A stretch of DNA of 64,000 bases from CAJPNN01 sp041844735 (GTDB lineage: Bacteria; Bacillota; Clostridia; Peptostreptococcales; Anaerovoracaceae), in the NCBI GenBank assembly GCA_041844735.1, contig JBGZBP010000004.1:13273-77272 (forward strand). Direction: 5' to 3'. The translations under genes were made by a program, and so were the position numbers. The number at the start of each line of letters is the position of its first letter. Position 1 is the stretch's first letter. Below are positions 9,200 to 17,300 of the stretch, in pieces. The notes under the pieces are model-generated. The model saw only the letters and a program-made list of their open reading frames with translations. It had not been told where the DNA came from and did not search any database.

Positions 9200-9790
9200 A
9201 TGAAAAAGATTTCGGTGCTGGTGTCCGGCGGAGGAAGTAATTTACAGGCGATAATAGATGCGATAGATGCCGGAAGGCTTGAGGGCTGCCGTGTAGTAAA
9301 GGTGATTTCAAGCAAATCGGGCGTATATGCACTGGAGCGTGCAAAAGTTAAAAATATAAAAAGTGCGGTTATTGAGAAGGGTCTTTGTGAAAAGGAGTTT
9401 GCAGACTGCTTGCTGGGAGCATTAGAGGAAGATGATCCGGATTTGATAGTGCTGGCAGGATATCTAAAAATACTTCCTAAGGAAGTGATAGAGAGGTTTC
9501 CCAAAAAAATAATTAACATACACCCGTCACTCATACCGAAATATTGCGGAAAAGGGTTTTACGGAATGAAAGTACATGAGGCTGTGGTGGCATCAAGAGA
9601 GTCGGAAAGCGGCGCTACGGTTCATTTTGTTGATGCGGGGATTGATACAGGCGAGATTATATTGCAAAAAAGAGTACAAATAGATAAAAAAGACGAAGCG
9701 GATGATGTGGCAAGGAAAGTGCTTGAGGTGGAACATGAAATTTTACCGGCGGCTATAGCAGAGATTTTGCTCGGCGGAAAGGAGAGATAG
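9200..9790 (+). CDS. purN: GAR formyltransferase, folate-dependent
   Basis: A 196-residue PurN that transfers a formyl group from 10-formyltetrahydrofolate to GAR. The SGGGSNLQAIIDA start binds the phosphate of GAR. The catalytic Asn/His lie in NIHPSLIP and the catalytic Asp in the VDAGIDTG segment. I prefer ATG 9200 to a TTG one codon earlier. It ends one base before the purF start codon, so its translation is probably coupled to purF. Confidence 0.95.
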   Translation: MKKISVLVSGGGSNLQAIIDAIDAGRLEGCRVVKVISSKSGVYALERAKVKNIKSAVIEKGLCEKEFADCLLGALEEDDPDLIVLAGYLKILPKEVIERFPKKIINIHPSLIPKYCGKGFYGMKVHEAVVASRESESGATVHFVDAGIDTGEIILQKRVQIDKKDEADDVARKVLEVEHEILPAAIAEILLGGKER

Positions 9791-9791
9791 T

Positions 9792-11216
9792 TTGGGAGGA
9801 ATGTTTGGAACAGTCTCAAGAAGGGACTGTGTAATGGATTTGTTTTTCGGCACGGATTATCACTCACATTTGGGCACGAAACGGGGAGGAATGTGCTTTT
9901 GCAATGACGGTAAATTTGACAGGGCGATTCATAACATAGAAAATTCACCTTTCAGAACGAAGTTTGAAAAAGAGATTTCGTATATGAAGGGAAGGATAGG
10001 AATCGGAAGCATAAGTGATGGAGAACCTCAGCCGCTGCTCATATATAATAAGCACGGAGTTTATGGAATAAGCACTGTAGGGCGAATAAATAATAAAGAC
10101 GAAATAGTGGAGATGCTTTTACAATCCGGAAAACAACAGTTTTTGGGTGGAAGCAATGCGGAAATGAACAACACGGAACTTTTTAGTGCACTCATTTCCA
10201 CGAAAGAGGACATTTTGAGCGGGATAAGATTTGCTCAGGAACAGATTGACGGCTCAATGTCAGCACTGATTATGACCGATGACGGGATATATGCGGCAAG
10301 AGACAGACTCGGACGAACACCTTTAATAATAGGCAGCGACGAAGAGGGGGTATGTGTAGCGTCGGAATCGTTTTCGTTTATAAATTTGGGATATAAGAGA
10401 ATAAGAGAATTGGGACCCGGAGAGATAGTGTATATAAGAGAGTCGGGGATAGATACGCTTAAGCCTCCGGAGCATGAGATGAGAATATGTTCGTTTTTGT
10501 GGACATATTTTGGATACACAACATCATGCTATGAGGGTCAAAATGTAGAAAAGACAAGATATAGAAACGGAGCGGCACTTGCAAAAGAGGATGTAGGAAA
10601 CAACATTGATGTAGATTATGTGGCAGGTGTTCCCGACAGCGGGGTGGCACATGCTTTAGGGTATGCTAATGCTTCAGGTATTCCGTATTCGAGACCTCTA
10701 ATAAAATATACGCCGACATGGCCAAGAAGCTTTATGCCTCAAAATCAGAAAGCCAGAGATTTGATAGCAAAGATGAAACTTGTGCCTGTTTTTGAGATAA
10801 TAAACGGGAAAAAATTCGTTTTGATAGATGATTCCATTGTCAGGGGAACTCAGCTTTCGGGAACTGTGAAGTATCTGCACGAAAACGGAGCGGCGGAAAT
10901 ACATGTGCGTTCGGCGTGTCCGCCTATAATGTATGCTTGCAAGTATTTGAATTTTTCCAGAACGGTAAGTCCGGAGGAACTGATAACACGCCGTGCGATA
11001 GCAGAGATTGAAGGGATTTTGCCGGAGGATATTTCAGATGAAATGGTGGCAAGATATTCGACAGTCGGCTCATGTGAGTATGACAAAATGATAGATGTGA
11101 TAAGGGAAAAACTTAATTTTAACAGCTTGAGATATCAAAATTTAAATGATACACTTGAATCTATAGGAGTGGACAAATGTAAACTGTGTACATATTGTTG
11201 GAATGGAAAGGAGTAA
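9792..11216 (+). CDS. purF: PurF-family amidophosphoribosyltransferase lacking the catalytic Cys
   Basis: A 474-residue PurF homologue that would make 5-phosphoribosylamine from PRPP. The phosphoribosyltransferase half is intact, with the PRPP loop VLIDDSIVRGT. The glutaminase half is not canonical. Standard PurF starts Met-Cys-Gly and the exposed Cys is the nucleophile; here the start reads Met-Gly-Gly-Met-Phe-Gly. The usual RGQ and RYST glutamine-site motifs are also replaced (KRGGM and GIGSIS). The C-terminus has a CKLCTYC cluster that may bind an iron-sulfur centre. TTG start at 9792 with AGGAGAG upstream. It may use free ammonia or partner with another glutaminase. Position in the operon supports a purine role. 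Confidence 0.82.
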   Translation: MGGMFGTVSRRDCVMDLFFGTDYHSHLGTKRGGMCFCNDGKFDRAIHNIENSPFRTKFEKEISYMKGRIGIGSISDGEPQPLLIYNKHGVYGISTVGRINNKDEIVEMLLQSGKQQFLGGSNAEMNNTELFSALISTKEDILSGIRFAQEQIDGSMSALIMTDDGIYAARDRLGRTPLIIGSDEEGVCVASESFSFINLGYKRIRELGPGEIVYIRESGIDTLKPPEHEMRICSFLWTYFGYTTSCYEGQNVEKTRYRNGAALAKEDVGNNIDVDYVAGVPDSGVAHALGYANASGIPYSRPLIKYTPTWPRSFMPQNQKARDLIAKMKLVPVFEIINGKKFVLIDDSIVRGTQLSGTVKYLHENGAAEIHVRSACPPIMYACKYLNFSRTVSPEELITRRAIAEIEGILPEDISDEMVARYSTVGSCEYDKMIDVIREKLNFNSLRYQNLNDTLESIGVDKCKLCTYCWNGKE

Positions 11217-11219
11217 CGG

Positions 11220-12755
11220 ATGAGAGCATTGATAAGCGTGTCGGATAAAACGGGTGTGATAGAATTTTCAAAAGGGTTGATAGACAGGGGGTACGAGATT
11301 TTATCAACGGGCGGCACAGCAAAGCTGCTTAGGGATGCAGGAATCTCTGCAACAGATGTTTCTGAGATTACAGGATTTGCAGAATGTCTTGATGGCAGAG
11401 TTAAAACTTTGCATCCTGCAGTCCATGGAGGGATTTTGGCGAGAAGAGAATTGGATTCCCATATGTCCAAGCTGGCAGAGTTGGGAATAGAAACTATAGA
11501 TTTGGTTGCGATAAATTTGTATCCTTTCAAGGATACGATTTTAAGAGAAGATGTGACAATGGAAGACGCAATAGAGAACATAGACATCGGAGGGCCTGCA
11601 ATGCTTCGTTCTGCTGCGAAAAATCACAGAGATGTAATCGTTGTAACGGATCCTACAGATTATGATATGATTCTTAATGAGATGGATAGTCGGGGAAATG
11701 TGAGCTATGATATCAAATACAGGTTGGCACTGAAAGTATTTCAATACACGGCAGCCTATGATGCAATGATATCGGATTATCTGGGGAAGAAAATCTCACT
11801 ACAGCCGCAGGACAAAATAACATTGACATACGAAAAGCAACAGGAACTTAGATATGGCGAAAATCCACACCAAAAAGCATGGTACTATAGGGAAATAAAC
11901 CCGGATAGAGGAAGTTTGGTGAGAGCAAAGCAGCTTCATGGGAAGGAGTTATCATTTAACAATATAAATGATACCAACGGAGCATTGTTGTTGCTTAAAG
12001 AGTTCAGCGAGCCTACAGCTGTAGCTGTAAAGCATGGGAATCCGTGCGGAGTGTGTTCGGCAAATAACATTTTTGAAGCATATTTGGGAGCACACGATGC
12101 AGACCCCGTTTCCATATTCGGCGGCATAGTAGCTTTGAATAGAGAAGTGGACGGTGATACTGCGAAAGAGATAAATAAAATTTTCTTGGAAATAGTAATT
12201 GCTCCTGCTTTTTCTCAAGAGGCACTGGAAATTTTAAGACAGAAAAAGAATATACGTCTGCTGGAACTGGATGATATCGGAGAGGAACAGAATGTGAGAA
12301 CGCTTGATATCAAAAGGGTTTCAGGAGGCTTGTTGATACAGGAAGCGGACATAGGAATATATGATGAAAGTGAACTGCGTGTCGTTACAAATGCTCAACC
12401 CGATTCTGAGGCCATGGAGGACATGAGATTCGCAATGAAAGTTGCGAAGTATGCTAAATCAAACGGCATAGTGATTGCAAAAAATAAGAAAACTTTAGGG
12501 ATAGGTCCCGGGCAGGTAAACAGGATATGGGCAGTGGAGAATGCCGTAAAACAGTCTTTGGAGTCAACGGAAGGAGCCGTTTTGGCATCGGATGCTTTTT
12601 TCCCTTTTGATGATTGCGTAGAAATGGCGGGAAAGGCAGGAATCAAGGCTATAATACAGCCGGGAGGCTCAATCCGAGATGAGGATTCAATAAAAAAAGC
12701 TGATGAGACGGGGATTGCAATGGTGTTTACGGGACAAAGACATTTCAGGCATTAG
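11220..12755 (+). CDS. purH: Bifunctional AICAR transformylase / IMP cyclohydrolase
   Basis: A 511-residue bifunctional enzyme that formylates AICAR and closes the ring to IMP. The N-terminal MGS-like cyclohydrolase domain (about residues 1-150) contains the STGGTAKLLRDAG and CLDGRVKTLHPAVHGGIL segments. The C-terminal transformylase has RYGENPHQKAW, the KHGNPCG motif and the terminal QPGGSIRD and TGQRHFRH segments. The start ATG follows AAAGGAG and lies 3 bases after the purF stop. Its substrate AICAR is also released by the histidine pathway encoded at 41197-46853. Confidence 0.96.
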   Translation: MRALISVSDKTGVIEFSKGLIDRGYEILSTGGTAKLLRDAGISATDVSEITGFAECLDGRVKTLHPAVHGGILARRELDSHMSKLAELGIETIDLVAINLYPFKDTILREDVTMEDAIENIDIGGPAMLRSAAKNHRDVIVVTDPTDYDMILNEMDSRGNVSYDIKYRLALKVFQYTAAYDAMISDYLGKKISLQPQDKITLTYEKQQELRYGENPHQKAWYYREINPDRGSLVRAKQLHGKELSFNNINDTNGALLLLKEFSEPTAVAVKHGNPCGVCSANNIFEAYLGAHDADPVSIFGGIVALNREVDGDTAKEINKIFLEIVIAPAFSQEALEILRQKKNIRLLELDDIGEEQNVRTLDIKRVSGGLLIQEADIGIYDESELRVVTNAQPDSEAMEDMRFAMKVAKYAKSNGIVIAKNKKTLGIGPGQVNRIWAVENAVKQSLESTEGAVLASDAFFPFDDCVEMAGKAGIKAIIQPGGSIRDEDSIKKADETGIAMVFTGQRHFRH

Positions 12756-12820
12756 TAGATAAGGGAGTATATGACTGATGAATCGGCGGTGTGCGACAAA
12801 TCAAATTAGGAGAATTCGTA

Positions 12821-14074
12821 ATGAAAATATTGGTAGTAGGCGGTGGCGGCAGGGAGCATGCTATCTGCAAATGTATAAGTGAGAGCAAAAGAGAAATAGA
12901 AATGTATGCTGCTCCCGGGAATCCGGGAATAGGCAAGCTTGCACAATGTGTTGACATAAAGGCGGATAATGTTTCTGCATTGACGGAGTTTGCGGTGTCG
13001 CAAAGCATAGATTTGGTTGTGGTAGGTCCTGAAGTTCCTTTGACTATGGGTATTGCCGACATGATGCAGGAAAAAGGGATAAGGGTTTTCGGTCCCAATA
13101 AAAAATGTGCAAGACTTGAGGGATCAAAATCTTTTACAAAGAAATTTTTGCTAAAACACAACATTCCGACAGCAGGGTACAAGGAATTCACAGATAAAGA
13201 AAGTTTGCTTGAGGCAGTGGGGATATACGGATATCCTATGGTTTTGAAAGCTGACGGATTAGCGGCGGGCAAAGGAGTTATTATAGCAGAAAATGAACAT
13301 GATGCAAGGATAGCAATAGAAGAAATGATGGGAGAAAAAAAGTTTGGAGATGCAGGGAACAAGGTGGTCGTCGAGGAGTTTTTGACGGGGAGAGAAGCCT
13401 CATGCTTGTGCTTTGTGGATCATAACACTATTGTACCTATGGCATCCGCACAGGATTACAAGAGAATATTTGATGGAGATAAAGGCCCCAACACGGGAGG
13501 GATGGGAACATATTCGCCGAACGTGATATTTGATGAGGCGTTGGAAGAAAAAATCAAGACAAAGATTCTTATCCCGACATTAGAGGGATTTAAGAAAGAC
13601 GGACTGGATTTTCAGGGAGTTCTTTTTATAGGACTGATGATAAAGGACGGCGAGCCTAAGGTTATAGAGTTCAATACCAGATTCGGAGATCCCGAGGCTG
13701 AATCAATATTGTTAAGATTGGACAGTGATTTAGCGGAGATTATGGAGGCGGTTTTGGATAATCGCCTTAGGGAAATGGAAATCAAGTGGAATGACGATGC
13801 GGTTTGTTGTATAGTCATGGCGTCTGCGGGGTATCCCGGCAGTTATACCAAGGGAGCTGAAATCAAGGGCTTGGATTCGGTAGATTCGGACGTTTGCGTT
13901 TTCCATGCAGGCACGAAGCTGGAAAATGGAAAAACGGTAACAGCCGGGGGACGTGTGTTGGCTGTTACCGCAAGGGCGAAAACGTTGGAAGAGGCTAGAT
14001 GCAAAGCCCTTGCAAACGTTGAAAAAATAAGTTTTAAGGGCAGCCAATATCGTAGAGACATCGGGGCGAGATAG
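12821..14074 (+). CDS. purD: Phosphoribosylamine-glycine ligase (GAR synthetase)
   Basis: A 417-residue ATP-grasp enzyme that joins phosphoribosylamine to glycine. The VVGGGGREHAI start, the VVVGPEVPL segment, the ATP-grasp loop KADGLAAGKGV and the metal-binding EFNTRFGDPE motif are present. I chose ATG 12821 because AGGAG lies just upstream and the protein then starts exactly at the family's first strand; an in-frame start at 12791 adds ten residues with no ribosome site. It is the last gene of the operon, followed by a strong terminator. Confidence 0.96.
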   Translation: MKILVVGGGGREHAICKCISESKREIEMYAAPGNPGIGKLAQCVDIKADNVSALTEFAVSQSIDLVVVGPEVPLTMGIADMMQEKGIRVFGPNKKCARLEGSKSFTKKFLLKHNIPTAGYKEFTDKESLLEAVGIYGYPMVLKADGLAAGKGVIIAENEHDARIAIEEMMGEKKFGDAGNKVVVEEFLTGREASCLCFVDHNTIVPMASAQDYKRIFDGDKGPNTGGMGTYSPNVIFDEALEEKIKTKILIPTLEGFKKDGLDFQGVLFIGLMIKDGEPKVIEFNTRFGDPEAESILLRLDSDLAEIMEAVLDNRLREMEIKWNDDAVCCIVMASAGYPGSYTKGAEIKGLDSVDSDVCVFHAGTKLENGKTVTAGGRVLAVTARAKTLEEARCKALANVEKISFKGSQYRRDIGAR

Positions 14075-14130
14075 GCTTTTAAAGATATCTGAACGAGTTG
14101 CAAGGTAGGAGTTTATAAAGAAAATGAAAC

Positions 14131-14165
14131 AAAACCATGGTTATTGACAGCTAACCATGGTTTTT
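14131..14165 (+). terminator. Rho-independent terminator of the purine operon
   Basis: A perfect 13-bp stem (14131-14143 with 14152-14164), an 8-base loop and a run of T, 57 bp after purD. Its loop contains the -35 hexamer of the next promoter. Confidence 0.92.
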
Positions 14166-14201
14166 GCTATACTTTTTCAAGGAAAGTTAGTGTAAACTAA
14201 C
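14144..14201 (+). promoter_or_regulatory. Subtilase gene promoter and downstream dyad
   Basis: TTGACA at 14144-14149 lies in the loop of the purine terminator. An 18-bp spacer leads to TATACT at 14168-14173. A perfect dyad GTTAGT-GTAA-ACTAAC (14186-14201) follows at about the start of the transcript and could be an operator or a 5' hairpin. Confidence 0.6.
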
Positions 14202-14239
14202 AAAAAATATAGTGTCGAGGTTTGTGTTTGGAGACATAA

Positions 14240-14317
14240 ATGAAGAATCTCCGAAATTTAAAGCTTTCTACATTATGCGATAGGTTGTTAAGGGAAAGGA
14301 GTACATGCAAATGGTGA
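14240..14317 (+). CDS. Possible 25-codon leader ORF overlapping the subtilase start
   Basis: An ATG at 14240 with GGAG 6 bases upstream opens a 25-codon frame (MKNLRNLKLS at its start, CKW before the stop). Its TGA at 14315-14317 overlaps the first codons of the subtilase gene at 14311. Such overlap is typical of translational coupling, but there is no homology or composition evidence that the peptide is made. Confidence 0.3.
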   Translation: MKNLRNLKLSTLCDRLLRERSTCKW

Positions 14318-17300
14318 GTAAAAGAGGTATGATGCAACGCATAGGAATAATAATTCTTGCAAGTATCATGGTGATTAGTTATGGCAATGTAACGAGCATT
14401 TTTGCCCAAGCGTCCGTCAAAAGCGGATATGTTGTAATTGAAGAGTCACTTCGTGAGAAATTCAATGAAAATGATTTCGTGGAAGTAATCATTAAGATGA
14501 AGAAACAGGCAAACTTGCAAGAAGCAAGGGAAAATGCAATTAACATAGCAGGGGCTGTTAATGAAAGTAAAGAAAAAACGAAAAAGCGTATAGGAAATTA
14601 TGTTGTGAGTGCATTGCAGGACACAATGGAAAGAACGCAAAAGGATTTATTGGATGTGTTGAAAACTGAAAAAGAGAAAGGTAACGTAAAAGAATTTGAG
14701 TCATTTTATATAGTCAATTCAGTTTTTGCATCTGTAAATAAAAAAGCTTTGAAAGAAATATTGGAGTGCCCGGGAGTTTTGACAGTTATAGAAAATAAAA
14801 AAATAAGTTCGGATGTACCTAAAAAATCATCAGATATTAGGCTTAACTCCAATGAGGAAGAGATGGCTGTCCCGTGGAATCTTACTGTGATAAATGCGGA
14901 TAAAGCACAGAAAGCAGGATTTGACGGAGAAGGTGTTGTTGTAGGAATTATAGATTCCGGGGTTGATTATAACCATCCGGCGATAAAAAGTGCATGGAGG
15001 GGAAATGTTCCCGGAGATGAAATATACAGTTGGAAAGATTATTCCGGTGCCGGATCCAAGCTTCCTGAAGATGAAAGAGGACATGGAACTCATGTGGCAG
15101 GAACTATTTTGGGAGTTGAAGCATCAGGTAGAGTCCTGGGTGTAGCACCTAAGGCTAAATGGATAGCGGTTAGGGCTGTTAATGAAGATGGAGAAATGGA
15201 TTTAAAAACTTTGACAGCTGCCGGACAGTGGATGCTGGCACCTACAGATAAAAACGGAGTGCCGCACCCTGAGAAAAAACCTAATATAATAAACAATTCA
15301 TGGGCAGGGAATTCGAGTGATGGATTTTTCAGAGACATCTTGCAGGCATGGAGAGCAGCAGATATTTTACCGGTATTTTCAGCAGGTAATGTGTCTGCGC
15401 ACAACAAAGGTGGCGAGGGCTCGATAGGAACACCGGCGAGCTATACTGAGGCTTTTGCTGTCGGAGCATTGCGACAGGATATGAAAATTGCTAAATTTTC
15501 TCTTAGAGGACCGGGACCGGTTAGATACAGTAACAATGAAATCAAACCTGATGTTTCGGCACCCGGAGTAAATATAAGGTCAGCTATGCCCGGGGGAGGA
15601 TATACACTGATGGACGGAACATCTATGGCATCACCCCATGTAGCCGGAATAGCGGCACTTTTGTATCAAGCAAAGGCGGGAATTAAACCTGATGAGGTCG
15701 AAAACGTTATAAGCGAAAGTTGTAGGGAACTGGTGGATGAAGAATATCCCACATCCCCTAATATGGGATATGGAGCAGGTATAGTAAATGCTTACAAAGC
15801 CGTAAAACTTGTTTCGGGTGAAGGAAAAGCAGGGTTCGGAACATTTAAAGGGAGGCTTTTAGCTAAAGGCAAAGACTTGTCTGTGCCTGAGATAAAATTC
15901 ACACCGGCGAAAACAGTATATAATACATATGATTTGACTGTTGATGCGACAGTATCAGATGATAACGGCGTAGACAAAGTAAACTTGAAATATAAGAAAG
16001 TAGGAGATTCGGAGTGGATTTCCACGCCTATGGAAATCATTAAAGGAAACAAAAAGCAAGGAGACTGGGAAGGTACAATTCCTAAGACGGCTTTACAAGC
16101 AGATAAGATTATTTATAAGATAGAAGCGGAAGATGTGACAAAGAAAACAAAGGCAACACAAGATGTTGAGGCCGTTATATCTTCAGGAATCAAACAAGGC
16201 GCAACTCAAAATTTTGAGGACAATATTGACGGATATTTGTTCGGCGGTAAAACTCCTATGTGGCAATGGGGAAAAGCGAATAGCGGACCTAAGGATACTG
16301 CAACAGGCAAGCTGATAGGAACGAACCTTGATGGGGATTGTAGCGGATTAAAGGATACAACGGTGCTGCTCCCTGTAATAGATTTAACAGACAGCAGTGC
16401 GCCGAACAGTGCATTGACGTTTAGACATTGGTATGATTTGGACAATTATCAATTTGCATTTTATGATACGGCAGAGGTCTGGATAGGAGTGGCTGACGGT
16501 GTTAAAAATCCTGATGAAATAGATTACGGAAGAGCTCCTGTAAAATCGTTTAAGAACAGCAGCAGAGGGTGGATAAACGAATATATTGATCTCAGTGCAT
16601 ACAAGGGTAAGAAGATCCAGGTGATGCTTGGAGTAAGAGCAGGGGAGGATTGCGAAAGTAAGAAGGACGGTTGGTATATAGATGATATTGCTATAGAAAA
16701 AGCATCTGAGGAAATACCGGGAACACCTGTGATAAAAGACTTTAAATACATTAGCGGCGGTAGATGCACAATAAGTTTTGATAAATTGCAAAATCACAAA
16801 ATAACAGGTTACAATATGTACAGAACATCTAAGAAAGATGCTGACTTTAAAACGGAGAAAAATTTATTTAAAAAAGTTGCGACGGGAAAATCCTCATACT
16901 TATCCGACATACCTGTACCCCAAGAGGGAGAATATTTCTATTGTGTAACGGCAAGCATAGGAGATAATGAGGGAGAGCCGTCGTCTATGGTTTCCAAAAA
17001 ATTTACCGTGGGTAAAAAGGTGGATGAGCTGTTTTTCGATTTTGAAAGCGGAGAACAAGGTTGGACAAGCGTTGGAGAGGCAGGCAAGAAATGGGATAGA
17101 GGAATCCCGGCTACAGATAAAGACGATTTAAGCCCGACTGAATATCAGAAAAAGGCAAAAAATCCCGGAGAAAACGTTTGGGGAACATATATAGATCACA
17201 AGGTTGAAAATCAAACCAAGTATGTGCTTGAGTCGGGAGCAATGGATTTATCCAAGCTTAAAAAGGCAAAAGCATATTATCAGAACTGGTATAAGATTGA

